29,703 bases of DNA, from contig JADKBW010000027.1 in the NCBI GenBank assembly GCA_016714905.1, forward strand, positions 1 to 29,703, read 5' to 3'. A program made the translations under genes and the position numbers. Source of the stretch: Flavobacterium sp. (lineage in GTDB: Bacteria > Bacteroidota > Bacteroidia > Flavobacteriales > Flavobacteriaceae). Every line of letters begins with the position of its first letter. The stretch's first letter is position 1. Below the pieces are notes generated by a model. The model was not told where the DNA came from. It did no database searches and was given only the letters and a program-made list of their open reading frames with translations. Of the stretch, positions 9,808-17,779 are shown one piece after another.

Positions 9808-10447
9808 AGAAGGCGGAAAAATTATCCTAATTGCAACGACCTTGACAGTAGTTTTTTTACTACTAGCAGATCATTTTATCACTATATTTTGGCTTAAGAA
9901 AGGGGTTGAACTTCTTGTTTTGTTTTTTCTAATATTGATTCTGCAATTTTTTAGAAATCCAAAAAGAGACGTTGCCATCAATGATAATCATGTAATCGCT
10001 CCAGTTGATGGGAAAGTTGTTGTTATAGAGGAAGTTTTTGAAAGCGAATATTTTAAAGACAAAAGATTACAAGTCTCTATTTTTATGTCCCCAATAAACG
10101 TGCATGTAACGCGCTATGCTGTCAGCGGGAAAGTAAATTTCAGTAAGTATCATCCTGGTAAATATCTTGTGGCTTGGCACCCAAAGGCCAGTACCGAAAA
10201 CGAACGAACAACGGTCGTTGTAGAAAATCGTGTCTTCGGTGAAATATTATACCGTCAAATTGCAGGTGCTTTGGCGAGACGAATAGTAAATTATGCTGAA
10301 GAAGGCATGCAAGTCATTCAAGGTACTGACGCTGGATTCATAAAATTTGGTTCTAGAGTAGATTTGTTTTTACCTTTAGGAACACAAATCGATGTGCAGC
10401 TCAACCAAAAAGCAGTGGGAGGAAAAACCATTATAGCTTCAAAATAA
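9797..10447 (+). CDS. psd: Phosphatidylserine decarboxylase (short, pyruvoyl-dependent)
   Basis: Psd removes CO2 from phosphatidylserine to give phosphatidylethanolamine, the main flavobacterial phospholipid. At 216 residues it is the short type that lacks the longer N-terminus of the E. coli enzyme. Two hydrophobic segments (about 8-25 and 34-50) precede the catalytic domain. Family motifs are APVDGKV (about 69-75), IFMSPINVHVTR, the YHPGKYLVAWHPKAS stretch and the self-cleavage site near the end, KFGSR, with Gly185-Ser186 giving the pyruvoyl group. The coding region overlaps cdsA by 11 bases, and its stop codon overlaps the ATG of the acyl-CoA-binding protein gene (TAATG). Confidence 0.96.
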   Translation: MFHKEGGKIILIATTLTVVFLLLADHFITIFWLKKGVELLVLFFLILILQFFRNPKRDVAINDNHVIAPVDGKVVVIEEVFESEYFKDKRLQVSIFMSPINVHVTRYAVSGKVNFSKYHPGKYLVAWHPKASTENERTTVVVENRVFGEILYRQIAGALARRIVNYAEEGMQVIQGTDAGFIKFGSRVDLFLPLGTQIDVQLNQKAVGGKTIIASK

Positions 10448-10719
10448 TGGATGCTAAAGATTTAGAAACTAGATTTCAAGAAGCGGTAAGTATTGCGGAC
10501 CATATGTCGCAAGCTTCTTTACCGCAAGACGTGCAGTTACGCTTGTATGCTTATTATAAACAGGCAACTTTCGGTACTGTTGATACATCTTCGATATCTG
10601 TTACTTACCACCTTCGAGACGCTTTTAAGACAAATGCATGGATGCAAATAAGCCATCTAACTGCAGACGAAGCAAAAGAATTATACATAGAAGCCATTGA
10701 GTCACTAACAAAGAAATGA
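10447..10719 (+). CDS. Acyl-CoA-binding protein (ACBP)
   Basis: A small cytoplasmic protein of 90 residues, the normal size for ACBP, a four-helix protein that binds long-chain acyl-CoA. The diagnostic segment RLYAYYKQATFG (about 32-43) is present, with conserved Tyr and Lys ligand residues. It is followed by FKTNAWMQISHLTADEAKELYIEAIESL, which matches the helix-4 region where KWxAW is usual; here the Lys-Trp pair is replaced by Thr-Asn while AW is kept. It overlaps psd by one base and the dismutase gene by four (ATGA), so it is translationally coupled inside a lipid-synthesis operon. It may buffer acyl-CoA for glycerolipid synthesis; that role is inferred from position. Confidence 0.9.
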   Translation: MDAKDLETRFQEAVSIADHMSQASLPQDVQLRLYAYYKQATFGTVDTSSISVTYHLRDAFKTNAWMQISHLTADEAKELYIEAIESLTKK

Positions 10720-11495
10720 AAGTAATGAAAAGAGAATACTCGATTTTTGCGAGCCTACTTATGTTTACCATTATTTCATGCAATAATAAAAAACTGACTG
10801 AAGTTGTTGAAGTGCCTTTGCCTTCAAAAGAAGATAAAATGCTAATTGGAAGCCCAGATGACGTCAAGGCAGATGAGGGTACATTCCAGATGGCAAAACT
10901 CCCTTACGGATATGAGGCTTTGGCTCCACATATCGATGCCCTTACGATGGAACTGCATTATTCTAAGCACTATTTGACTTATACCAATAATCTTAATAAA
11001 GCCATTGCTGGAACGGAACTCGATAAATTGCCAATTGAAGAAGTCTTAAAGAAACTCGATGTAAGCAATAGCGATTTGCGCAACAATGCTGGCGGTTATT
11101 ATAATCATGGATTATTCTGGGAAAATATGGCGCCGAAATCAGGAGGGGAACCAAAAGATTCTTTGGCCATTGCTATTTCGCGTGATTTTGGTTCTTTTAA
11201 TGATTTTAAAAATCAATTTGAAGATGCTGCCTCCAAACAATTTGGCTCTGGTTGGAATTGGGTGGTCACGGACAGATCTGGAAAATTACAGATTACAAGT
11301 ACCGCCAATCAAGACAATCCTTTGATGTCGAATGCTATTGTCAAAGGTACGCCCATCTTAGCTTTAGATGTGTGGGAACACGCGTACTACTTGAACTATC
11401 AATACAAAAGAAAGAAATATATTGATGCTTTTTTCAAGGTGATTAATTGGAAAAAAGTCGCGGAACGGTATGAAGAAGCAAGGAATGCAAAATAA
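10716..11495 (+). CDS. sodA: Superoxide dismutase (Mn/Fe family), predicted lipoprotein
   Basis: It converts superoxide to hydrogen peroxide and oxygen. The N-terminus is a lipoprotein signal (FTIISC, lipidated Cys22), then a charged linker of about 35 residues, so the enzyme should be membrane-anchored outside the cytoplasm. Metal ligands are His81 (MELHYSKHY), His131 (GGYYNHGLFW), Asp218 and His222 (ALDVWEHAYY). The GG before YYNH and the Gln199 in ANQD are manganese-type signatures; iron-type enzymes have the Gln in the other domain. Manganese or cambialistic use is therefore likely, but metal choice cannot be proved from sequence. The ATG at 10716 overlaps the ACBP stop; an in-frame ATG at 10725 would also work. 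A terminator follows at once. Confidence 0.92.
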   Translation: MKVMKREYSIFASLLMFTIISCNNKKLTEVVEVPLPSKEDKMLIGSPDDVKADEGTFQMAKLPYGYEALAPHIDALTMELHYSKHYLTYTNNLNKAIAGTELDKLPIEEVLKKLDVSNSDLRNNAGGYYNHGLFWENMAPKSGGEPKDSLAIAISRDFGSFNDFKNQFEDAASKQFGSGWNWVVTDRSGKLQITSTANQDNPLMSNAIVKGTPILALDVWEHAYYLNYQYKRKKYIDAFFKVINWKKVAERYEEARNAK

Positions 11496-11526
11496 AAAAA
11501 TCCCAAGTTCACACTTGGGATTTTTT
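11495..11526. terminator. Bidirectional terminator between sod and valS
   Basis: TCCCAAGT (11501-11508) pairs perfectly with ACTTGGGA (11513-11520) around a TCAC loop, with an A run before and a T run after. It therefore works on both strands for these convergent genes. Confidence 0.88.
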
Positions 11527-11527
11527 G

Positions 11528-14161
11528 CTATTTCAAACTAGCTAAACTCTGCTCGATGGTAGCAATCTTTGCAAGTGCATCTGCTTCCTTCTTACGCTCG
11601 ATTTCAAGTACTTTTTCTGGTGCACCAGAAACAAATCTTTCGTTTGATAATTTGGTCTGAACAGACTTTAGAAAGCCTTGTGTATACTTTAATTCTTCAG
11701 AAAGCTTGGTCAATTCTTCCTCGATGTTTATTGCTCCAGAAATTGGAATAAAATACTCGTTAGATTTTACTCTGAAGGACAATGCACCATTCTCCTTCTC
11801 CTGAATATACTCATATGAAACTATATTCCCTAACTTCATAATGACCGAATCAAAGTGACTTGAAACCATATCATTATTGATTACTTTCAAGTCAATTGGG
11901 TCTTTAAAAGGAATGTTCTTTTCCTTTCGAATAGTTCTAATTCCAGAAATCACTTCAATGGTGGTTTCGAATTCGGATATTACTTTTTCGTTGAATGGTT
12001 TTAAAACCGGCCACTTAGAAACAATCAATGCTTCATTCGAATTTCTTTCCGCAATATGTTGCCAAATTTCTTCCGTAAGAAATGGCATAAATGGATGCAA
12101 TAATTTTAAATTATTTTCCAACATATCGATCGCAGCATCAAAAGTTTGTTGGTCAATGGGTTGTTGATATGCCGGTTTGATCATTTCTAAAAACCAAGAG
12201 CAGAAATCGTCCCAAACCAATTTATAAATAGCCATCAGTGCATCTGAAATTCTATACTTTTCGAAGTGATCTTCTATTTCAACCAATGTTTGCTGTAGTT
12301 TTGCTTCATACCACTCAATGGCAACTTTAGATGATTCGGGTTGAGAAATCTCTGTTGAAACTTCCCATCCTTTGATTAATCGAAAGGCATTCCATATTTT
12401 GTTAGAGAATGCTTTCCCTTGATTGCACAATTCTTCGTCAAACATAATATCATTACCAGCTGAAGCGCTTAATAACAAACCAACTCGCACGCCATCGGCA
12501 CCAAATTTTTCTATTAATTCTAGCGGATCTGGCGAATTTCCGAGTGATTTGGACATTTTACGACGGTTTTTGTCGCGCACCAATCCAGTCAAATAGACAT
12601 TTGTGAAAGGTTTTTTTCCGGTATATTCATAACCCGCGATGATCATTCGTGCCACCCAGAAAAACAAAATATCTGGACCGGTTACCAAATCATTCGTCGG
12701 ATAATAATATTTAAAATCTTCACTTTCTGGATCCATGATTCCTCCAAAAACGGCCATCGGCCAAAGCCATGACGAAAACCAAGTATCTAAAGCGTCCGCA
12801 TCTTGAGTTAAGTCGTGGGCTGTTAGTTGTTGGTTATTGGCTTTTTGTTTGGCTAAAACAAGCGCTTCTTCGATAGATTCGGCTACAACAAAATCTTCTG
12901 CTCCATCACCAAAGTAATACGCCGGAATTTGCTGTCCCCACCATAATTGACGCGAAATATTCCAGTCGCGAATATTTTCTAACCAATGGCGGTAGGTATT
13001 GTCGAATTTTTTTGGGTACAGTTTAATTTCTTCATCTACCAACACCGATTGAATCGCTGGTTTTACCAACTCTTCCATTTTTAGAAACCATTGGTCGGAC
13101 AAACGCGGTTCAATTACCGCTTTGGTTCTTTCGGACGTTCCTACTTTGTTGAGATGTATTTCGGTTTTAGCCAATGCCCCGATTGTTTCTAATTCTTTAG
13201 CAATGGCTTCACGAACTACAAAACGGTCTTGTCCTTGGTAATGCAATCCGAAGCTATTTAATGTAGCATCGTCGTTGAAAATATCGACAATTTCAAGATT
13301 GTGCTTCTCGCCTAACGTTCTGTCATTCATGTCGTGCGCAGGTGTTACTTTAAGGCAACCCGTTCCGAATTCGACATCAACGTATTCATCTTCAATGATT
13401 GGAATCACGCGACCGCAAATAGGAACGATGGCTTTCTTTCCTTTGAGATGTGCAAATCGCTCGTCATTTGGATTAATACAAATCGCAGTATCTCCAAATA
13501 TAGTTTCTGGACGAGTTGTTGCGATGGTTAGAAAGTCTTCAGTGCCTTCAATTTTATATTTAAGGAAATAGAGTTTTCCTTGTTGTTCTTCATAAATAAC
13601 TTCCTCGTCGGATAAAGTTGTTTTAGCTTCGGGATCCCAATTGACCATACGGTAACCGCGATAGATGTAACCTTTATTGTATAAATCAACAAAAGAACGA
13701 ATTACCGACGCTGACATATCTGGATCCATGGTGAATTTGGTTCTGTCCCAATCGCAAGAGCAACCCAATTGTTTGAGTTGTTCGAGAATTACGCCACCGT
13801 ATTTGTCGGTCCAATCCCAAGCATGTTTTAGAAATTCTTCACGAGACAAATCATTCTTGTTAATGTCATCCGCTTTCAGTTTTGCCACCACTTTTGCTTC
13901 GGTGGCAATAGAAGCATGATCGGTTCCTGGAACCCAACAGGCGTTAAACCCTTTCAGACGCGCACGACGAATCAACACGTCTTGAATTGTATTGTTGAGC
14001 ATGTGACCCATATGTAAAACTCCAGTCACGTTTGGTGGTGGAATTACAATCGTATACGGTGTGCGATGGTCCGGCTTTGAATGAAAATAATTGTTTTTCA
14101 TCCAGTAGTCGTACCATTTTGGTTCTATGGTTTTGGCGTCAAATTGAGCAGGTATTGTCAT
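11528..14161 (-). CDS. valS: Valyl-tRNA synthetase
   Basis: ValS attaches valine to its tRNAs and edits mischarged threonine. The 877-residue frame is unbroken. Class I motifs are HMGH (50-53, in PPPNVTGVLHMGHMLN) and KMSKS (535-539). The editing domain includes TTRPETIFGDTA (215-226) and GTGCLKVTPAHD, and ALDTWFSSWLWP precedes the second half. The C-terminus (about 810-877) is a Lys/Glu-rich coiled coil that binds tRNA. The start at 14161 is the first ATG and is followed by the usual short N-terminus (MTIPAQFDAKTIEPKWYDYW). The gene converges on sod; upstream is a 333-base gap with two repeat types that may form its leader. The intact frame contrasts with ftsH and cysS. Confidence 0.98.
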   Translation of the reverse strand: MTIPAQFDAKTIEPKWYDYWMKNNYFHSKPDHRTPYTIVIPPPNVTGVLHMGHMLNNTIQDVLIRRARLKGFNACWVPGTDHASIATEAKVVAKLKADDINKNDLSREEFLKHAWDWTDKYGGVILEQLKQLGCSCDWDRTKFTMDPDMSASVIRSFVDLYNKGYIYRGYRMVNWDPEAKTTLSDEEVIYEEQQGKLYFLKYKIEGTEDFLTIATTRPETIFGDTAICINPNDERFAHLKGKKAIVPICGRVIPIIEDEYVDVEFGTGCLKVTPAHDMNDRTLGEKHNLEIVDIFNDDATLNSFGLHYQGQDRFVVREAIAKELETIGALAKTEIHLNKVGTSERTKAVIEPRLSDQWFLKMEELVKPAIQSVLVDEEIKLYPKKFDNTYRHWLENIRDWNISRQLWWGQQIPAYYFGDGAEDFVVAESIEEALVLAKQKANNQQLTAHDLTQDADALDTWFSSWLWPMAVFGGIMDPESEDFKYYYPTNDLVTGPDILFFWVARMIIAGYEYTGKKPFTNVYLTGLVRDKNRRKMSKSLGNSPDPLELIEKFGADGVRVGLLLSASAGNDIMFDEELCNQGKAFSNKIWNAFRLIKGWEVSTEISQPESSKVAIEWYEAKLQQTLVEIEDHFEKYRISDALMAIYKLVWDDFCSWFLEMIKPAYQQPIDQQTFDAAIDMLENNLKLLHPFMPFLTEEIWQHIAERNSNEALIVSKWPVLKPFNEKVISEFETTIEVISGIRTIRKEKNIPFKDPIDLKVINNDMVSSHFDSVIMKLGNIVSYEYIQEKENGALSFRVKSNEYFIPISGAINIEEELTKLSEELKYTQGFLKSVQTKLSNERFVSGAPEKVLEIERKKEADALAKIATIEQSLASLK

Positions 14162-14190
14162 TTTTTTTGTTGATGTGTGTGATGGTGGAA

Positions 14191-14210
14191 TCGTTTATTT
14201 GTTTAATCGT
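14191..14210 (-). repeat. AT-rich dispersed repeat, copy upstream of valS
   Basis: The 20 bases here are the exact reverse complement of 26973-26992 in the folE/four-helix-bundle gap. An identical 20-mer 12.7 kb away in intergenic DNA points to a dispersed repeat family, although the simple AAAC/TTTA-rich composition raises the background chance. Confidence 0.6.
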
Positions 14211-14275
14211 TTATTAGTTTAATTATCAGATTGTATTTCTCCTTATTCAACGAAAATACGATTTTATTCTGCGGC

Positions 14276-14354
14276 CCTAGCCCCGATTGCAACAGCATCC
14301 TTTTGTGGCGGGGTTCGCCGCAAAAGATAGCGTGGAAAGCGGGAAATAGCTACT
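14276..14354 (-). repeat. Structured intergenic element, copy A
   Basis: On the minus strand this reads AGTAGCTATTTCCCGCTTTC at the start and ATCGGGGCTAGG at the end, matching copies at 17641-17710 and 26807-26909. In the middle TTTTGTGGCG (14301-14310) pairs with CGCCGCAAAA (14316-14325) to form a 10-bp stem with one G-T pair. It lies in the same orientation as valS, 115 bases before the start codon. Confidence 0.7.
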
Positions 14355-14395
14355 AGAAAAAAATATTAATACTGGTATGCTATTTGTAAGCCTTG

Positions 14396-14403
14396 CAAAA
14401 GTA
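14396..14403 (-). promoter_or_regulatory. Possible valS -7 box (TACTTTTG)
   Basis: The minus strand reads TACTTTTG, an exact match to TAnnTTTG, 235 bases before the valS ATG. No TTG is present at the usual spacing. If used, the valS transcript would carry element copy A in its leader. Confidence 0.3.
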
Positions 14404-14441
14404 AATAATTAGCTCCTGATAAAAAATTAAGAACTAAATAT

Positions 14442-14471
14442 TTGCAAATTTCATAAAAGAAAGTACTTTTA
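14442..14471 (+). promoter_or_regulatory. Promoter of the DUF1573 gene
   Basis: TTG at 14442-14444, a 19-base spacer and TACTTTTA at 14464-14471 fit the Bacteroidota promoter with ideal spacing; only the last base of the -7 box differs. The ATG is 23 bases downstream. Confidence 0.55.
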
Positions 14472-14494
14472 CTCCACTTAAAATTAACACAGAA

Positions 14495-14932
14495 ATGAAA
14501 AAATTACTAATTGCATTTGCTTTTGTAGGATTCACGTTAAGCGCAACCGCTCAAGGTGCCAAAATAGAGTTCGTAGCCAAAGATAATACGGTAGATTATG
14601 GAAACGTATATAAAGATGAAGATAGTGGTTTGCGAACTTTTGAGTTTAAAAATACAGGAGATGCTCCTCTAATCATTACCAATGTGCAATCGACTTGCGG
14701 TTGTACGGTGCCATCGAAACCCACCGAACCAATCATGCCGGGAAAATCTGGAAAAATAGACGTGAAATACAATATGAGTCCAGGTCCAATCAGAAAGACC
14801 ATCACCGTTGAATCGAATGCCACTAATGCAGAAGGCGGACGTGTTGCCATCAAAATCAAAGGCGAAGTTTTGGTCAAAGAGGCAGTCAATGTCTTAGAAA
14901 AGAAAAAAGGAATTATGTCTAGCGACAATTAA
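14495..14932 (+). CDS. DUF1573 secreted protein
   Basis: A 145-residue exported protein with a signal peptide (MKKLLIAFAFVGFTLSATAQ, cleavage near residue 20) and one DUF1573 domain, an immunoglobulin-like fold common in Bacteroidota and of unknown role. Family features are FEFKNTGDAPLIITNVQSTCGCTVP (about 49-73), with the paired Cys of CGC, then PIMPGKSGKIDVKYN and the final strands TVESNAT to IKIKGEV. It stands alone between its own promoter and terminator. A periplasmic or outer-membrane place is likely. The function is not known, and nothing nearby suggests one. Confidence 0.88.
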   Translation: MKKLLIAFAFVGFTLSATAQGAKIEFVAKDNTVDYGNVYKDEDSGLRTFEFKNTGDAPLIITNVQSTCGCTVPSKPTEPIMPGKSGKIDVKYNMSPGPIRKTITVESNATNAEGGRVAIKIKGEVLVKEAVNVLEKKKGIMSSDN

Positions 14933-14935
14933 ATA

Positions 14936-14965
14936 AAGAGAGCTTCAATTGAGGCTCTTTTTTTT
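14936..14965 (+). terminator. Rho-independent terminator after the DUF1573 gene
   Basis: AGAGCTTC (14939-14946) pairs with GAGGCTCT (14951-14958) around AATT, with one T-G pair, followed by an eight-T run. It begins a few bases after the stop codon. Confidence 0.8.
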
Positions 14966-14999
14966 GTGCAGTATTTTGCGATTTGTTTTAATTAAACAA

Positions 15000-16321
15000 C
15001 TATAAAATACTTTTGAGTTGAAACTTGAACTTGAGCGGTTTTCCGTTTCGTTCCACGTCAAAATACAACCATTTTCCTTCCTCTGATTTGAGTAGATCAT
15101 TGATGGACTGCAATGAGTAGCGATAAGCTTCGACCTTATTGATTGATATAATGAGATCGCCAACTTGAATGCCGCTGGCTTCTGCAGGAGAGTTTTTTCG
15201 AACACTTGCAATTGAAAAAACAGGTTTTAGGGTGAACTTCAATTTGAAGTCATTTTGTGTTTTATTACCATTTCCATCGTAGGAATTGTCTAGATTGACC
15301 GTTTGTAAATTGACCGTTTCCTGCACCCATTGCATTCCGTCGTTTTGTAACTCAATTCCGCTCATGTTATACGAAAAAGGATCATCGTAATAACTGCTTT
15401 TTTTCAAATAGAACGTTTGATTTGGGTAGTCAAAAATGACATTAAAACGTTTCAGGAGTTCACCACCGATTGACCCTACTCGATCCGCAACCCTATTCAC
15501 ACTCTTGATGGAAACAGAGTCGGGAAATGCCACAATGGGATTCGCAAACTTAAATGAGTTAATTTGAATGCTGCTGATTTTTGCCCGAAAGCCATGGATA
15601 TCACCACTGAATCCCTTTCCTAAATAATCTTCAAATTTTACTTTTGGTATGTTGATATTTTTCTCCTGGTTTTCGAAAAGCCACAATGCATCACTGTTTC
15701 CAATGTCAAGTAGCAATTTAGAAGGGATTTCTTCTTTTTCTAAGGCGACAGTTGTCATCAGATAGGGTTTGTTTCTTTCGATAGTTATCGGAGATACTGC
15801 GTATTTTAGCTTCTTTTTTCTAATCTTTTTTGAGTCTTTATAGACAAAGACTTTTTTCTTATCATAATTGACTTCAACGATATTGTCTTTGAAAAAGTTA
15901 TAGCCGATGATGCCATTAACAGGAATTCCGATATGGGAAGAAAAATTAAAACTTTGGTCTAAAACAATATATACATCGTGATTTCTATCGACCAATCCTT
16001 TTGTATGATAAAATGTTGTTGGAAGATTTCAAGCCTTCAATAGGTTCATTACTACCTAAGCCTTTCAGCTTAATTTTTTTTACGCTGTGCAAACTTACTT
16101 CTTCTTTGTCATCAAGACTCAAGAGGATGGTTTCGTCTACACCGGAATCTAAAAGGAAATTTAGTGGCACACCATTGACTTCAAGTGGAATAAAAACCAG
16201 GTTATTAATGAGCTGGAAAGGAATTGCAATCTTGTCTTTATTATTTTCAAATTGAAATCCGCTCTGACCATTCATCGAGACGTGCCAAAAATAAAATCAA
16301 AATGAAGATGCGGAAATTCAT
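15000..16321 (-). CDS. Retropepsin-like aspartic protease with PDZ domain (frameshifted)
   Basis: An exported protein with two aspartyl-protease-like halves and a C-terminal PDZ domain. The first half has FLLDSGVDETILL (D-S-G) and the second LLLDIGNSDALWLF (D-I-G), each resembling one lobe of a retropepsin. The PDZ part (about 15010-15220) includes SPAEASGIQVGDLIISINKV. The preferred start is ATG at 16321, whose frame gives a hydrophobic signal-like start (MNFRIFILILFLARL). That frame must shift near 16280 to reach NGQSGFQFENNK. A second break near 16000 is one extra A in an A run (expected KGLVDRNHD). Such proteins are common in Bacteroidota, with unknown substrates. A minus-strand promoter-like sequence lies 39 bases upstream. 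With the breaks repaired the length is about 440 residues. Confidence 0.82.
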
Positions 16322-16359
16322 GAAAATGGTTTGTATAAAATTAAATAAAAAAAGGAAGT

Positions 16360-16388
16360 CAAAGTGATAATAATATAAACTAAAACAA
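16360..16388 (-). promoter_or_regulatory. Possible promoter of the PDZ protease gene
   Basis: On the minus strand TTG (16388-16386), an 18-base spacer and TCACTTTG (16367-16360) form a seven-of-eight match to the -7 box. Its TTG belongs to a CAATTG palindrome (16386-16391) that also gives the TTG of the divergent aminotransferase promoter. Confidence 0.4.
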
Positions 16389-16419
16389 TTGGTGTACTCT
16401 CAAAAAAATCGCAAATTTG
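16389..16419 (+). promoter_or_regulatory. Possible promoter of the aminotransferase gene
   Basis: TTG (16389-16391), a 20-base spacer and CAAATTTG (16412-16419) match the consensus except for the first base of the -7 box. The preferred ATG is 23 bases downstream of the box. Confidence 0.4.
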
Positions 16420-16442
16420 CAATTCAAAAAAATCAATTCATC

Positions 16443-17636
16443 ATGCCAAAAATATCCAACAAAGGAAAGCAAATGCCAGAATCGCCAATTCGTAAATTGG
16501 TTCCTTATTCTGACATTGCTAAAAAGAAAGGTAATAAAGTATATCATTTGAATATTGGGCAACCCGATATTAAGACTCCAGAAGTCGCGATGAATTCTAT
16601 CAAAAATCTCGACATCAAGGTACTTGAATATAGTCATTCTGCGGGTTTTGAAAGCTACAGAACTAAGCTGTCTCAATACTACAAAGACCATGGTTTACCA
16701 ATAGATGTTGCGGACATTATCATTACCACTGGCGGATCGGAAGCGTTGCTTTTCGCTATGGGAAGCACGATGGATCAAGGTGATGAAATCATTATTCCTG
16801 AACCGTTCTATGCTAACTACAATGGATTTTCTACTGCATCTGGAGTAAAAGTGGTTCCCGTAATTTCAACCATAGATACTGGTTTTGCCTTACCTCCTAT
16901 TGCTGATTTTGAAAAGCTCATCACGCCGAAGACCAAAGCCATTTTGATTTGCAATCCAGGAAACCCAACCGGTTATCTATATTCAAAAGAAGAGATGATG
17001 CAACTGGCAGACTTGGTTAAAAAGCACGATTTATTTTTGATTGCGGATGAAGTTTACCGCGAGTTTACCTACGACGGCGACGTTCATTACTCGGTAATGA
17101 ATATTCCTGGTTTGGAAGAAAACGCGATTATGATTGATTCGGTTTCAAAAAGATACAGCATGTGTGGCGCTCGAATCGGATGCATCGTTTCGAAAAACAA
17201 AGAATTGATGGCGACCGCGATGAAATTCGCTCAAGCGCGTTTGAGTCCACCCACTTTCGCCCAAATCGCCAGCGAAGCAGCACTAGAAACACCTCAAAGT
17301 TATTTCGACGAAGTGATTACTGAATATAGAGATCGCCGCGATACGCTGATTGCGGAATTGCAAAAAATTGACGGTGTGAAAGTAGCCAAACCAAAAGGCG
17401 CTTTCTATTGTATTGCACAATTGCCGATTGATAATGCAGACAAATTTGCACAGTGGTTACTAGAGTCTTTCGACTTGAACAAAGAGACCGTAATGGTAGC
17501 ACCAGCAGCTGGATTTTATTCAACTCCAGGTGTTGGACTGAATGAAGTTCGTATCGCTTACGTTTTGAAGAAAGACGATCTAATCAAATCGGTGCAAATT
17601 CTAAAAGAAGCGATTCGGGTGTATAACCAAAAGTAG
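16443..17636 (+). CDS. Class I PLP-dependent aminotransferase (aspartate aminotransferase-like)
   Basis: A cytoplasmic fold-type I enzyme that moves amino groups between amino acids and 2-oxo acids. Aspartate or aromatic amino acids are likely substrates, but the exact specificity is not visible. The 397-residue protein has the expected parts: LNIGQPDIKTP (36-46), the phosphate-contacting GGSEAL (97-102), NPGNPTG (171-177), Asp202 in ADEVYREF for the pyridine nitrogen, Lys236 in SVSKRYSMCGARIG for the Schiff base, and the late Arg in EVRIAYV for the carboxylate. I chose ATG at 16443 (MPKISNKGKQMP). The longer frame to 16389 adds 18 residues that run back over the presumed promoter. A structured repeat follows four bases after the stop, then a terminator. 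Confidence 0.93.
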   Translation: MPKISNKGKQMPESPIRKLVPYSDIAKKKGNKVYHLNIGQPDIKTPEVAMNSIKNLDIKVLEYSHSAGFESYRTKLSQYYKDHGLPIDVADIIITTGGSEALLFAMGSTMDQGDEIIIPEPFYANYNGFSTASGVKVVPVISTIDTGFALPPIADFEKLITPKTKAILICNPGNPTGYLYSKEEMMQLADLVKKHDLFLIADEVYREFTYDGDVHYSVMNIPGLEENAIMIDSVSKRYSMCGARIGCIVSKNKELMATAMKFAQARLSPPTFAQIASEAALETPQSYFDEVITEYRDRRDTLIAELQKIDGVKVAKPKGAFYCIAQLPIDNADKFAQWLLESFDLNKETVMVAPAAGFYSTPGVGLNEVRIAYVLKKDDLIKSVQILKEAIRVYNQK

Positions 17637-17640
17637 TTTT

Positions 17641-17710
17641 AGGAGCTAATCCCGCTTTCGCCTAAATCTCTCCGCTGTGCTGCGAGGATACCGGCTCTAT
17701 CGGGGCTAGG
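17641..17710 (+). repeat. Structured intergenic element, copy B
   Basis: It starts AGGAGCTAATCCCGCT, identical to copy C, and ends CTATCGGGGCTAGG, also identical to copy C. The shorter middle still pairs: TCTCCGC (17669-17675) with GCGAGGA (17682-17688), six of seven positions counting one G-T. It begins four bases after the aminotransferase stop, so it would be in that transcript's 3' end. Confidence 0.75.
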
Positions 17711-17740
17711 GCACTTGAGTTCATTGAATTATATCTTATA

Positions 17741-17772
17741 AAAAAAAGCAACTCTACCGAGTTGCTTTTTTT
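17741..17772. terminator. Bidirectional terminator between aminotransferase and adhesin genes
   Basis: GCAACTC (17748-17754) pairs perfectly with GAGTTGC (17759-17765) around TACC, with a seven-A run before and a seven-T run after. It serves both convergent genes; the adhesin stop is eight bases away. Confidence 0.9.
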
Positions 17773-17779
17773 GTGAAAT

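Larger units (their letters stand above)
14162..14494. other. Divergent intergenic region valS / DUF1573
   Basis: This 333-base gap holds, from left to right: an AT-rich repeat of the AAACGATTAAAC family (14191-14222), a structured element with conserved ends (14276-14354), a minus-strand TACTTTTG box (14403-14396) that could start valS transcription, and the DUF1573 promoter (14442-14471). No ORF or tRNA is recognisable. Confidence 0.6.

Noticed and set aside
13677..13919. Plus-strand ORFs opposite valS
   Set aside because: valS is an intact 877-codon gene on the minus strand with all family motifs; the opposite ORFs have no recognisable features.
14276..14354. T-box riboswitch for valS
   Set aside because: No T-box sequence, specifier loop or terminator/antiterminator pair is visible, and the same element occurs at two places not linked to tRNA charging.
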